DNA from: Clostridia bacterium
GTDB taxonomy: Bacteria > Bacillota > Clostridia > Christensenellales > Aristaeellaceae
Direction of reading: 5' to 3'
DNA length: 46,888 bases
Assembly: GCA_017543905.1 (NCBI GenBank)
Contig: JAFYFC010000014.1
Coordinates: forward strand, 1 to 46,888
Part shown: one piece after another, positions 31,908 through 44,667 of the stretch
Layout of the letters: each line of letters begins with the position of its first letter
How positions within the stretch are numbered: the stretch's first letter is position 1
The notes under the pieces: generated by a model
What the model saw: only the letters and a program-made list of their open reading frames with translations
What the model was told of the DNA's origin: nothing
The model's database searches: none
Position numbers and translations under genes: made by a program

Positions 31908-31936
31908 GCAGCACCCCGCCGCTCGCGGGGTGCTGC
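31908..31936. terminator. Bidirectional hairpin between convergent genes
   Basis: A perfect 12-bp stem, GCAGCACCCCGC (31908-31919) with GCGGGGTGCTGC (31925-31936) and a 5-nt loop. No long T-run on either strand, but it lies alone between the AraC gene and the lyase. The rest of 31,761-31,984 shows nothing. Confidence 0.65.
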
Positions 31937-31984
31937 AAAATTACTTATTAATATATGGGTACCGTGCCGGATATGCGTTTGCCG

Positions 31985-33859
31985 TCACACGTGAATGCGC
32001 AGCTTTATCCTGTGCCGGCTCTTCGGGGCGGACGTGAACAGGAGGCGGAAGAGCCTGTCTCTTTGCCACGACGTTCTGAGCGAGGGGTCGTTCAGCGGGA
32101 TGTCCTCGCTTTTTACGCTCAGCGCGGCGGAATCGTATGAAATCCGCAGCAGACCCGCTTTGCCGCGCAGCTGCACCTCGCCCGGCGCGAGCCTCGCCTC
32201 GCACGCGCAGAGCAGAGGCAGCGTGACAGCTATGTCGTCGCTCAGCGCGGCTTCGTCTTCTATGACGATCTCGCTATTTTGGCGGTCGAGCGTGACGCTG
32301 CGCTTATACGAATCGAGATGCGAAAACACGCCGTACGCGTCCGCCATGTCCAGCGAGAACGCCGCGCGCTCGCCGTCGTCGACGAACGCGACGTCTTTTG
32401 CGGCGAATTCCTTGCCGGGAAGCTGGTCGTTTTCGCCGATTATCGCGGTGTTATGATAGCACGAGCGCGTCGTCCAGATATTGTAGCGGCCGGAGGAGAA
32501 GGTTTCCCTGCGGTACGTTTCCGTGCCCGCATCGCAGATGTACGGCTCGCCGTCCAGATACACGATATAAGAGCCGATGTCGTTGTGGTTGTGGCTTTCG
32601 GCGTTGGTTCCGCCCTTTGCTGCGACGTACAGCCCGCTGCCGTCTGCCTTTTCACGGGCGCACGCTACCTGTATGCCCGGGAAATAGTGCGAAAGCGGAT
32701 AATCCCTGACGCTGCTTATAAGGTCGCTTCTGCGGTATGTGACGGTATTCTTGATGCGGCGGTAGATGCCGTCGTACTGTACCGCGCAGGGGAATTCGCA
32801 GTTTTCGTCGGAAAGCAGGTTTTCGGCCCAGCGCTTGAGTGCCTCGTCGCCTGTGCGCACGGCGGCGCGCCTTACGAGCATCGCGTCCGGCCGCACGCGT
32901 GGCATCGCGTCCGCGAAGTTTATGTAGTATTCGCCGTAAATGTGCGCGTACATGATGTATGAGCTCATGTTTTTTATGATGGGCTGCGAGTATATGTCCG
33001 CGCGGCCGCCGGTCGCGTAGTCGAACAGCTCCAACTCGTCCAGCAGCGAAGCGCCCGCGCGGTTATAGTAGCTGGGCCCCTCGTCGCAGCCGCCGTCGGG
33101 CGCGTACTGGGCAATAAAGCTGTCCGTGCCGCGCGCTATGAGGCGCGCGAACTGTGCGCGCACGTCCGCCTCCCCGACCGACAGCAGCATGACCGCCAGC
33201 AGGTTCGAATATATCCACGGCGTCCAGTTGTTCAGCTTTCTGTCGCCGTTTAGTCCGGTCCAGCCCATCTGCGGGTGAGAAAGGTATACGTCGAGCACCC
33301 GCTTTTTGATCTCGTGGTCGATGCGTCCCGTTATGGCGGGGTACGCGGACAGGCGGGGCAGGAGCAGGTATTTCGCCCACGCGAGCACGCTTGCGGTCTC
33401 CGCGCAGAACAGGTCTATATAAGCCTTGGCGGTCTCGGGCGTGGGGAGCGGCTGATCCTTGAAGCCGCCCTCCTCCACCTGATGCATGTGCGCGGGGATG
33501 ACCCACGTGGTCTCCTCGCAGATCGCCCAGATCAGGTCGCAGATCTTGCCGATATAACGGCCGCGGTCCTCGATGCATTCCGCCATGCACATCGCGTACA
33601 GGTTCCTGCGGCGCTCGAAATACTGCCTCTCAAACGTGACGCGCGTGCCGCTTATATAAAAATCCGCGTACAGCGACGCGGGCAGTATGCCCGGCACGTA
33701 GTTAAGCAGCGCGGCGGAAAGCCCGCTGAAATATGCGCGCGTTTCAGGGTCGGTGTGCTTCCAGATGTCGCGCTCGTTTATGTCCGGCAGGGGATGAAAC
33801 TCTTCTTTTGAGACCAGACAGCCTTCGGCAAGGGCCGCGTCTACGCTTTCGTACAGCAT
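31985..33859 (-). CDS. Heparinase II/III-family polysaccharide lyase
   Basis: A 624-residue protein without a signal peptide, so probably cytoplasmic and acting on imported oligosaccharides. The N-terminal half is an alpha/alpha toroid (WVIPAHMHQVEEGGFKDQPL, then LNNWTPWIYSNLLAVML, then DGGCDEGPSYYNRAG). The beta-sheet half has the family motif GGTNAESHNHNDIGSYIVYL with DAGTETY and IWTTRSCYHNT, where the His and Tyr residues serve catalysis in related lyases. The family cleaves uronate-containing chains by beta-elimination. The exact substrate (glycosaminoglycan, alginate or other) is not readable. It lies 12 bp after the RpiB-like gene in one operon. Confidence 0.9.
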   Translation of the reverse strand: MLYESVDAALAEGCLVSKEEFHPLPDINERDIWKHTDPETRAYFSGLSAALLNYVPGILPASLYADFYISGTRVTFERQYFERRRNLYAMCMAECIEDRGRYIGKICDLIWAICEETTWVIPAHMHQVEEGGFKDQPLPTPETAKAYIDLFCAETASVLAWAKYLLLPRLSAYPAITGRIDHEIKKRVLDVYLSHPQMGWTGLNGDRKLNNWTPWIYSNLLAVMLLSVGEADVRAQFARLIARGTDSFIAQYAPDGGCDEGPSYYNRAGASLLDELELFDYATGGRADIYSQPIIKNMSSYIMYAHIYGEYYINFADAMPRVRPDAMLVRRAAVRTGDEALKRWAENLLSDENCEFPCAVQYDGIYRRIKNTVTYRRSDLISSVRDYPLSHYFPGIQVACAREKADGSGLYVAAKGGTNAESHNHNDIGSYIVYLDGEPYICDAGTETYRRETFSSGRYNIWTTRSCYHNTAIIGENDQLPGKEFAAKDVAFVDDGERAAFSLDMADAYGVFSHLDSYKRSVTLDRQNSEIVIEDEAALSDDIAVTLPLLCACEARLAPGEVQLRGKAGLLRISYDSAALSVKSEDIPLNDPSLRTSWQRDRLFRLLFTSAPKSRHRIKLRIHV

Positions 33860-33870
33860 AAATAAACTCC

Positions 33871-34962
33871 TTACAGTGCGTGCAGCAGATCAAAATCGCG
33901 GGGCAGGCTCAGCGGCACCCAGAAAACGCCGCTGCTTACCGAATAGCCGGTGATCACGCCGGCGGAATTGGTAACGGCGTAGCGTACCTCGCTTTCGGGC
34001 AGTATTTCGCGCACCTGTTCGCGTATGCGGTCGTCCGCGCTCTCGCTGTGGCAGTCGATTACGAGCAGCTGCTTTTCACCCTCGGGGCTTATGCGGCTGC
34101 CGACGAGGGCGACGATATGGCCTGCCCGCAGGTTCGCCAGCGCGCAGCCGCCGCCGCTTATGCATTCCCACAAAAGCGAGCGGTCGTTCAGATGCCCGTC
34201 CAGCGCGTAGCGGAAGCCGTACTCGCTGTCGAGCCCATGCTCGACTATCGCCTTGAGCAGCGTGGGACGATCGGTGCCGTCCTCGGCGCGGCCGCCTACG
34301 CTCACGGAGAAATCCGCCATCTCCTCGGGGGAGACGCGCACTCCGCTCATGTATTCTATGGCCTCGCACAGCGAAAACACGCCGCAGCCGGAATGCGTGA
34401 GCGTGCCGCCGGGGTTCGGCGCGTATTCGTAAGGATACGTCCATTCGGGGCAGCGCTGGTTGTACAGCGTAAGCTCGCGCCCGCCGATGTGCACGGGCAG
34501 CGTTTTGCCGGTTATAAGGCGGGAACGGCGGCGTATGTCGGCTACCATATTAAGACGGCGCGTGTGCCTGCCGCCCTCAAATTCCTCGCCGAGGAACGCG
34601 TCCACGATCATGTTCGCAAGCCCGATGCTTATCACGTCCGCGCCGAGGGCAAGTATGTTGCCGTTGTTGTGACGCCGCGTCAGCGTGGCGGTGTAAACGT
34701 CCGAGCAGTTCACGCAGCGCGCGCCTTCCACCGCGTTGGCGCTCAGGGAGATGCCAAAGCCCGTCCCGCACACGAGTATGCCCATCTGCGCCCTGCCCTC
34801 CACGACCGCGCGGGCGACCTTTTCTCCGTATATCGGATAATCCGTGCTCTCGGGCGAATAGGTGCCGAAATCCTCCAGATCCCAGCCCTTGTCGCGCAGG
34901 TGCATAATAATCGAGTTTTTGAGGTTCAATCCGCGGTGATCGCAGCCGATTGCCAGCTTCAT
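33871..34962 (-). CDS. RpiB/LacAB-type isomerase fused to a C39-like domain
   Basis: A 363-residue fusion. ATG 34962 has GGAG at 7 nt and is preferred to ATG 34980. Residues 1-148 are an RpiB/LacA/LacB sugar-phosphate isomerase: IGCDHRG, the catalytic Cys in VCGTGFGISLSAN, and RRHNNGNILALGADVI. Residues about 160-350 resemble a papain-like C39_2 peptidase fold: YNQRCPEW (oxyanion Gln), SGCGVFSLCEAIEYM (Cys), AGHIVALVG (His) and LLVIDCHS (Asp). RpiB proteins are normally about 150 residues and single-domain. The family isomerises aldose/ketose phosphates. The role of the second domain is unknown. Confidence 0.85.
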   Translation of the reverse strand: MKLAIGCDHRGLNLKNSIIMHLRDKGWDLEDFGTYSPESTDYPIYGEKVARAVVEGRAQMGILVCGTGFGISLSANAVEGARCVNCSDVYTATLTRRHNNGNILALGADVISIGLANMIVDAFLGEEFEGGRHTRRLNMVADIRRRSRLITGKTLPVHIGGRELTLYNQRCPEWTYPYEYAPNPGGTLTHSGCGVFSLCEAIEYMSGVRVSPEEMADFSVSVGGRAEDGTDRPTLLKAIVEHGLDSEYGFRYALDGHLNDRSLLWECISGGGCALANLRAGHIVALVGSRISPEGEKQLLVIDCHSESADDRIREQVREILPESEVRYAVTNSAGVITGYSVSSGVFWVPLSLPRDFDLLHAL

Positions 34963-34997
34963 ACACGCACTCCGTTTCATCGTTATTGTTTGGCGCT

Positions 34998-35026
34998 ATT
35001 ATATATTAATATGTTTGATTTTTCAA
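34998..35026 (-). promoter_or_regulatory. Promoter of the isomerase-lyase operon
   Basis: Minus strand TTGAAA (35026-35021), 17-bp spacer, TATAAT (35003-34998), 36 bp before the ATG at 34962. It diverges from the rpoB promoter at 35196. Confidence 0.75.
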
Positions 35027-35195
35027 CACCGCGGCGAAGAGGCGCGGCTCAGAAATGAAGGGAAATATGCAGAAATAAAGCTTAACGCAAGTTGTATGCC
35101 GCAAAGCGGCGCGCAGGAAAACGGCGCTGAAAAGCCGCAGTGTTTACATAATGATGAGATAGGATTAATATTTGCAAAACACGGCTGTATTCCGC

Positions 35196-35224
35196 TTGAC
35201 GTACTTGAATTGACTTGATATAAT
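35196..35224 (+). promoter_or_regulatory. Promoter of rpoBC
   Basis: TTGACG (35196-35201), 17-bp spacer, TATAAT (35219-35224). The predicted leader to the rpoB ATG is about 160 nt. The 35,027-35,195 stretch shows no gene. Confidence 0.8.
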
Positions 35225-35274
35225 CAAAAACTACGCTAATATGGCGATTAAGCGACTCTCATACGGCATGGTGC

Positions 35275-35310
35275 AAAATGAATTTTGAATATAAATGAAA
35301 AATTCATTTT
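35275..35310 (+). promoter_or_regulatory. AT-rich stem-loop in the rpoB leader
   Basis: AAAATGAATTTT (35275-35286) pairs perfectly with AAAATTCATTTT (35299-35310), a 12-bp stem with a 12-nt loop. It is not followed by a T-run. It could be a processing or attenuation element in the leader. Confidence 0.45.
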
Positions 35311-35391
35311 CGGGCCGTAAAATTATCCGCGAATTAACGCGTGGGAGCCGCACCGATACGTAAACTTACACTTGTGAGGAGTGAGACTGAT

Positions 35392-38300
35392 ATGGTGCAT
35401 CCGGTCAAACAGGGCAAACGCACGCGCATGAGCTTTGCCCGCGTAGAAGAAGCGCTCGCCGTCCCGGATCTGATCGAGGTCCAGAAGAATTCGTACCAGC
35501 ATTTCCTGAAGGTGGGTCTGAAGGAAGCGCTGGACGACGTATCGCCGATCAGCGACTACACGGGCAGCATAAAGCTGGAATTCGTGGACTACACGCTGGA
35601 CGACACGCCGAAGAACACCGTCGAAAAGTGCAAGGAAAGAGATTCGACCTACGCTACGCAGCTTAAGGTCCGCGTGCGCCTCACCGTGCGTGAAACGGGC
35701 GAGATAAAGGAATCCGACGTCTACATGGGCGATTTCCCCGTGATGACGGATTACGGCACGTTCATTATAAACGGCGCCGAGCGCGTCATAGTGTCGCAGC
35801 TCGTGCGTTCCCCGGGCGTGTACTTCTCCCGCGCGATTGACAAATCCGGCGCGTTTCTGTATTCGTCTCAGATAATCCCGAACCGCGGCGCGTGGATAGA
35901 GTACGACACCGACTCCAACAACGTGGTGTACGCGCGCGTCGACAGGGCGAGGAAGATACCCGCGACGGTGTTGCTGCGCGCGATGGGCGTAGAAAGCGAC
36001 GACGAGATATACGAGCTTTTGGGCGACGACGAGCGCGTGAGTGCGACGCTGGTAAAGGACGCCGGCGAAAACGCGGGCGACCGCTTCGAAAGCCACCGCG
36101 ATCAGGCTCTGATAGAAATATACTCCAAGCTTCGTCCGGGCGAGCCGCCGTCGGTCGAAAGCGCGACTACCCTCATAAACAACCTGTTCTTCGATCCCAA
36201 GCGCTACGATCTTGCGCACGTGGGACGCTATAAGTTCAACAAAAAGCTCGCGCTCGCAAAGCGCATCGCGGGCTATGAGGCGGCCGAGGTCATAGTGCAT
36301 CCCCATACCGGCGAGGTAATGGTGGAGGAAGGCAGCGTCATCAGCGCCGAGCAGGCGGAGAAGATACAGAACTCCGGCATAAACACCGTGCGCGTGAACG
36401 TGGACGGCCACGTGTTCAAGGTAGCCGGCAACGGCTTTGTGTGGCTGGACAAATTCCTGGAGACCTACGATCCCGAAATGTACGCGCAGTACGACGAAAG
36501 CGTATGGAAGCCGCGCGAGAGAGTGCATACCGAGCACCTCGTGGCGCTGCTCGAGCAGATTAAGAACGACAACCTGCCCCTAAACGAGACGCTGAGCGCG
36601 CACGCGAACGACCTGGTGCCGCGTTATATAATGAAGAGCGACATCATCTCCAGCATCTCCTACCAGTTCGGTCTGTTCTACGGCATAGGCGAGATCGACG
36701 ACATCGACCATCTGGGCAACAGACGTCTGCGCAGCGTGGGCGAGCTGCTGCAAAATCAGATAAGGGTCGGCCTCGCGCGCCTTGAGCGCATGATACGCGA
36801 GCGCATGAGCATTCAGGATCTGGACAACGTGCGTCCGCAGGATCTGATAAACATCCGTCCGGTAACTGCCGTAATAAAGGAATTCTTCGGCTCGTCGCAG
36901 CTTTCGCAGTTCATGGATCAGCCCAACCCCCTCGCAGAGCTCACGCACAAGCGGCGTCTGTCGGCTCTGGGCCCGGGCGGCCTGAACCGTGACCGCGCGA
37001 GCTTCGCGGTCAGAGACGTGCACTACTCCCACTACGGCCGCATCTGCCCGATAGAGACCCCCGAAGGCCCGAACATCGGACTGATCGGTTCTCTGGCCAC
37101 ATATGCGCGCATAAACGAGTACGGCTTCATCGAAGCGCCGTACCGCCGCATAGACAAGCAAACCGGCGTAGTGACGGACGAAATCATATATATGACCGCC
37201 GACGAGGAGGACAGATACCTCATCGCACAGGCGAACGAGCCCGTAGGCGAGGACGGAACGCTTGCGAACGAGCGCGTTATCGTGCGCATGCGCGAGGAGA
37301 TAATCGAGGTGGAGAAATCCCGCGTCGACTTCCTCGACGTAAGTCCCCGCCAGCTGATCTCGATAGCCACCGGCATGATACCGTTCCTTGAGAACGACGA
37401 CGCGAACCGCGCCCTGATGGGCTCGAACATGCAGCGTCAGGGCGTGCCGCTGCTCAAGCCCGAGGCGCCTATCGTCGGCACGGGCATAGAGTACAAGGCC
37501 GCGTGCGACTCCGGCGTCGTGATGCTCTCAAAGCAGGACGGCCTCGTGACCCGCGTGACCGCGGACGAAATCCGCGTTAAGGACGACGACGGCAACGAAT
37601 TCATATACCGCCTGTCCAAGTTCGCCCGCTCCAATCAGGGAACCTGCATCAACATGCATCCCGCGGTGAGCGAGGGCGAGCGCGTAAGCAAAAGACAGGT
37701 GCTCGCGGACGGCCCCTCCACCGATCAGGGCGAGATCGCGCTGGGCAAGAACGTGCTTATCGGCTTTATGACCTGGGAGGGCTACAACTACGAGGACGCC
37801 GTGCTTATAAACGAGCGTCTGGTAAGGGACGACGTGTACACCTCCATCCACATAGAGGAGTACGAGTCCGAAGCGAGAGACACCAAGCTCGGCAGCGAGG
37901 AAATCACCCGCGACATACCCGGCGTGGGCGACGACGCGCTCAAGGATCTGGACGAGCACGGCATAATCAGAATAGGCGCCGAGGTGCGCGCAAACGACAT
38001 ACTCGTCGGCAAGGTCACCCCGAAGGGCGAAACGGAGCTTACGGCTGAGGAGCGCCTGCTGAGGGCGATATTCGGCGACAAGGCGCGCGAGGTCAGAGAC
38101 ACTTCGCTGCGCGTGCCGCACGGCGAATTCGGCATAGTAGTAAACGTAAAGGTATTCACGCGCGACAATCACGACGAGCTGTCCCCGGGCGTAAACCGCA
38201 TGGTGCGCGTGTACATCGCGCAGAAGCGCAAGATTTCCGTGGGCGACAAGATGGCGGGACGTCACGGCAACAAGGGCGTCGTGAGCCGCATCCTGCCCGA

Positions 38301-39333
38301 GGCGGACATGCCCTTCCTTGCGGACGGCACGCCGCTTGACATCTGCCTGAACCCGCTGGGCGTGCCTTCGCGTATGAACATCGGTCAGGTGCTCGAAACA
38401 CACTTGGGTCTTGCGGCGCGCGCGCTGGGCTGGCACGTCGCCACGCCCGTATTCGACGGCGCGACCGACAACGACATAAAGGACGTGCTGGAGCAGGCGT
38501 CTAAGCTGCCGGAGGGCCCCCTGTTCGACGAAATGGGCAGACCCACGATACAGTACGACAAAATCGGCATAAACACCGAGGGCAAGCTGTGGGTGTACGA
38601 CGGCCGCACGGGCGATCGCTTCGACAATCCCGTTACTGTGGGCTACATGTATATGCTCAAGCTCCACCATCTGGTAGACGATAAGATACACGCGCGCTCG
38701 ACCGGCCCGTACTCGCTGGTCACGCAGCAGCCTCTGGGCGGCAAGGCTCAGTTCGGCGGACAGCGTTTCGGCGAGATGGAGGTGTGGGCGCTGGAGGCCT
38801 ACGGCGCCAGCCACGTGCTGCAGGAGATACTCACCGTAAAGAGCGACGACGTGGTGGGCCGCGTAAAGACCTACGAGGCGATAGTAAAGGGCGAGAACAT
38901 ACCCGAGCCCGGCGTGCCGGAGAGCTTTAAGGTGCTCGTGAAGGAGCTGCAGAGCCTGTCGCTTGATATAAAGGTAATGTCCACCGATCAGCAGGAAATC
39001 ATCCTCAGAGAGCTCGAGGACGAGGACCTCGCGCCGGAAAGCGAGTTCAAGAAGGAGCTTACCGCCGGCATACTCCCGCCGCCTGAGGGCGACGACGAGG
39101 TCGGAAGCGACGACTTCGACATCGAGAATCTGGATCTGGGCGACGATCTCGACGATATCGAGAGCCTTGACGATCTGGGCGAGATCGAGTCCGAGGACGA
39201 CCTTGACGACGATCTGGACGAGGAGCCCGACGACGCGGAGTTAAGCGAAATAGAGCTTAACGAGATCGACAAGCTGGACGCAGATATAGACGCGATGGCC
39301 AAGGACAGCTTTGACGGCTTTGACAACGTCTGA
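35392..39333 (+). CDS. rpoB: RNA polymerase beta subunit
   Basis: A 1313-residue beta subunit. ATG 35392 with GAGGAG 10-12 nt upstream is chosen over GTG 35341, because [15 protein letters not shown] matches family starts. Recognisable regions: fork loop/rifampicin region [20 protein letters not shown] with [11 protein letters not shown] (Asp, His and Ser at the main resistance positions are wild type), [19 protein letters not shown], the [13 protein letters not shown] active-site region, and the C-terminal [20 protein letters not shown]. The last 90 residues are very acidic (runs of Asp/Glu separated by Leu), beyond the usual end of the protein. It is part of the core enzyme with the rpoC product. 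Confidence 0.98.
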   Translation: MVHPVKQGKRTRMSFARVEEALAVPDLIEVQKNSYQHFLKVGLKEALDDVSPISDYTGSIKLEFVDYTLDDTPKNTVEKCKERDSTYATQLKVRVRLTVRETGEIKESDVYMGDFPVMTDYGTFIINGAERVIVSQLVRSPGVYFSRAIDKSGAFLYSSQIIPNRGAWIEYDTDSNNVVYARVDRARKIPATVLLRAMGVESDDEIYELLGDDERVSATLVKDAGENAGDRFESHRDQALIEIYSKLRPGEPPSVESATTLINNLFFDPKRYDLAHVGRYKFNKKLALAKRIAGYEAAEVIVHPHTGEVMVEEGSVISAEQAEKIQNSGINTVRVNVDGHVFKVAGNGFVWLDKFLETYDPEMYAQYDESVWKPRERVHTEHLVALLEQIKNDNLPLNETLSAHANDLVPRYIMKSDIISSISYQFGLFYGIGEIDDIDHLGNRRLRSVGELLQNQIRVGLARLERMIRERMSIQDLDNVRPQDLINIRPVTAVIKEFFGSSQLSQFMDQPNPLAELTHKRRLSALGPGGLNRDRASFAVRDVHYSHYGRICPIETPEGPNIGLIGSLATYARINEYGFIEAPYRRIDKQTGVVTDEIIYMTADEEDRYLIAQANEPVGEDGTLANERVIVRMREEIIEVEKSRVDFLDVSPRQLISIATGMIPFLENDDANRALMGSNMQRQGVPLLKPEAPIVGTGIEYKAACDSGVVMLSKQDGLVTRVTADEIRVKDDDGNEFIYRLSKFARSNQGTCINMHPAVSEGERVSKRQVLADGPSTDQGEIALGKNVLIGFMTWEGYNYEDAVLINERLVRDDVYTSIHIEEYESEARDTKLGSEEITRDIPGVGDDALKDLDEHGIIRIGAEVRANDILVGKVTPKGETELTAEERLLRAIFGDKAREVRDTSLRVPHGEFGIVVNVKVFTRDNHDELSPGVNRMVRVYIAQKRKISVGDKMAGRHGNKGVVSRILPEADMPFLADGTPLDICLNPLGVPSRMNIGQVLETHLGLAARALGWHVATPVFDGATDNDIKDVLEQASKLPEGPLFDEMGRPTIQYDKIGINTEGKLWVYDGRTGDRFDNPVTVGYMYMLKLHHLVDDKIHARSTGPYSLVTQQPLGGKAQFGGQRFGEMEVWALEAYGASHVLQEILTVKSDDVVGRVKTYEAIVKGENIPEPGVPESFKVLVKELQSLSLDIKVMSTDQQEIILRELEDEDLAPESEFKKELTAGILPPPEGDDEVGSDDFDIENLDLGDDLDDIESLDDLGEIESEDDLDDDLDEEPDDAELSEIELNEIDKLDADIDAMAKDSFDGFDNV

Positions 39334-39361
39334 GCGCGCTTAGAGAAGGGAGAGAGCCGAA

Positions 39362-42916
<3,555 letters not shown>

Positions 42917-42932
42917 TAAATAATTCAAAACC

Positions 42933-42965
42933 GCGCGGGGGAGACCGTTTCCCCGCGCAGTTTTT
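42933..42965 (+). terminator. Terminator after rpoC
   Basis: GCGCGGGG (42933-42940) pairs with CCCCGCGC (42951-42958), followed by AGTTTTT. It ends the rpoBC transcript. Confidence 0.85.
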
Positions 42966-43115
42966 ATCCGGTCAAAGAAACGCGCTCTGCCGCGCCGAAG
43001 TCTGTAATGATCCGTTATCGGCTTTTAAGCGAAAACGATTTCGGGCTCGGCTTAATTTATTTCTCTTCGCGCATATATCTTAACTTTTATTTTCAAAATT
43101 CTAAATTTAATCCAA

Positions 43116-43144
43116 TTGACAAAGACCCGACCGAGTGATAAGAT
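43116..43144 (+). promoter_or_regulatory. Promoter of the L7Ae-rpsL-rpsG cluster
   Basis: TTGACA (43116-43121), 17-bp spacer, TAAGAT (43139-43144). It shows that the L7Ae-like gene starts at GTG 43182, not at the upstream TTG, which is the -35 hexamer itself. Confidence 0.8.
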
Positions 43145-43181
43145 ATATAAGTTCGATTATGCGCATAAGGAGGCGGCACGA

Positions 43182-43424
43182 GTGGAGGAGCTTAAAAACG
43201 GTCCGCACACGGTTGGACTGCGTACTACGCTGCGTGCCGTACAAAACGGCAAGGCGCTGCGCGTATACGTCGCGGAGGACGCGGACGTGTTCGTCAGGAG
43301 ACGCGTGCAGGAGGTCTGCGCCGCCCAGAACGTGGAATGCGTGAAGGTGCCCGCCATGAAAGATCTCGGCAGCGCGTGCCAGCTTCAGGTAAAAGCCGCG
43401 TGCGCTGCACTGCTCAGAGACTGA
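43182..43424 (+). CDS. rplGB: L7Ae-family ribosomal protein (YbxF-like)
   Basis: An 80-residue protein starting at GTG 43182, 5-9 nt after AAGGAGGCGG. Sequence features: TTLRAVQNGKALRVYVAEDAD, then RRVQEVCAAQNVECVKVPAM, then DLGSACQLQVKAACAAL, as in the L7Ae/L30e/S12e/Gadd45 fold that binds kink-turn RNA. It occupies the place of ybxF between rpoC and rpsL in Firmicutes. In Bacillus the protein binds k-turns, and its exact ribosomal role is uncertain. The first in-frame start upstream lies in the promoter. Confidence 0.9.
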   Translation: MEELKNGPHTVGLRTTLRAVQNGKALRVYVAEDADVFVRRRVQEVCAAQNVECVKVPAMKDLGSACQLQVKAACAALLRD

Positions 43425-43529
43425 GCGGCGTCAACGCGCCTTAAAGCATAACCGCGCGAAAACGATGTACTCTTCCGAGGGTTGCGGAAGCTGTATATAT
43501 ACAAACCCGAATTTTGAGGAGGTGTTTCC

Positions 43530-43904
43530 GTGCCTACGATCAATCAGATGATTCGTCATGGTAGGGAAAAGGTAGTCAGCAAGTCCAATTCGCCTATTCT
43601 GCAGAATTGCCCGCAGAAGCGCGGCGTGTGCTTGTCTGTTAAAACTCAGACGCCCAAAAAGCCGAACTCGGCGCTCAGAAAGATCGCCCGTGTCCGTCTT
43701 ACTAACGCAATAGAAGGTACCTGCTACATCCCCGGCATCGGACACAACCTGCAGGAGCACTCGGTTGTGCTGATTCGCGGCGGCAAGGTGCGTGACCTGC
43801 CCGGCGTGAGATATCACATCATCCGCGGCGCACTGGATACCGCCGGCGTTGCCAAGCGCATGCAGGCCCGTTCCCTTTACGGCGCCAAGAGGCCCAAGAA
43901 GTAA
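43530..43904 (+). CDS. rpsL: 30S ribosomal protein S12
   Basis: A 124-residue S12 starting at GTG with GAGGAGGTGTTTCC upstream. [31 protein letters not shown] and [15 protein letters not shown] identify it. Lys43 at the usual streptomycin site is normal, but residue 88 is Arg (codon CGT at 43791) in GGKVRDLPG, where nearly all reference proteins read GGRVKDLPG, so K and R are exchanged. S12 lies at the decoding centre and helps control fidelity. Confidence 0.98.
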   Translation: MPTINQMIRHGREKVVSKSNSPILQNCPQKRGVCLSVKTQTPKKPNSALRKIARVRLTNAIEGTCYIPGIGHNLQEHSVVLIRGGKVRDLPGVRYHIIRGALDTAGVAKRMQARSLYGAKRPKK

Positions 43905-44072
43905 ACTCAGACAAACCGTCTGCCGCAGAACCCTCCCGTTTTCTGAAGGAACGCGGATGCGGGGGCAAGTATGTGCGCGGAACGGGCGCGGCGAACTGCG
44001 CCAAAGGTTCGCAGGCGCATTGTCGGTAACTATCAAAGCTTTAAGACAGCCAATACAAGGGAGGAAATTAAA

Positions 44073-44543
44073 ATGCCAAGACGTGGATTTATACCGAAGC
44101 GCGAAGTGCTTCCGGATCCTGTATACGGCACGGTTATAGTAACCAAGCTTATAAACCAGATCATGTACGACGGCAAGCGCGGCGTCGCGCAGAGCGTTTG
44201 CTACAAGGCCTTCGAGAAGGTCGCCGAGAAGACCGGCAAGGAAGCCAACGAGGTCTTTGATCAGGCCATCGCCAACATCATGCCCGCGCTCGAGGTCAAG
44301 GCGCGCCGTGTGGGCGGCTCCACCTATCAGGTGCCTGTCGAAATCCGTCCCGAGCGCCGTCAGACGCTGGCGCTGCGCTGGCTGGTCATGTTCTCCCGCA
44401 AGAGGGGCGAACGTGAAATGGCCGACAGGCTCGCTTCCGAGATCATCGACGCATCCAACAATACCGGCAACGCAGTAAAGCGCCGTGAGGATATGCACAA
44501 GATGGCAGAGGCGAACAAGGCTTTCGCACACTATCGCTGGTAA
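44073..44543 (+). CDS. rpsG: 30S ribosomal protein S7
   Basis: A 156-residue S7. ATG 44073 with AGGGAGGAAATTAAA is the start. The frame upstream to 43971 is non-coding. [39 protein letters not shown] and the C-terminal [20 protein letters not shown] are canonical. S7 nucleates assembly of the 30S head. The gap from rpsL (168 bp) shows no gene. Confidence 0.98.
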   Translation: MPRRGFIPKREVLPDPVYGTVIVTKLINQIMYDGKRGVAQSVCYKAFEKVAEKTGKEANEVFDQAIANIMPALEVKARRVGGSTYQVPVEIRPERRQTLALRWLVMFSRKRGEREMADRLASEIIDASNNTGNAVKRREDMHKMAEANKAFAHYRW

Positions 44544-44564
44544 TAAATACCGGAAAACACGTAT

Positions 44565-44624
44565 ATCGCGCGGCGGTATGAGACGCAGACTTTTACGGCG
44601 TCTGGATTCGCCGCGCGATTTTTG
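44565..44624 (+). terminator. Nested terminator-type hairpin between rpsG and fusA
   Basis: ATCGCGCGGCG (44565-44575) pairs perfectly with CGCCGCGCGAT (44609-44619), followed by a T-run. Inside the loop AGACGC (44581-44586) pairs with GCGTCT (44598-44603). It would end or attenuate transcription between S7 and EF-G, which are usually cotranscribed. Confidence 0.8.
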
Positions 44625-44667
44625 AATTTTTCAGCGTCCCGCGCGGGATATTTGAGAGGAACCTAAC

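Noticed and set aside
36890..37000. Rifampicin-resistance change in rpoB.
   Set aside because: The Asp, His and Ser positions of the resistance region are wild type.
43116..43181. An N-terminal 22-residue extension of the L7Ae-like protein from TTG 43116.
   Set aside because: That TTG is the -35 hexamer of a good promoter, and GTG 43182 has the ribosome binding site and matches family length.
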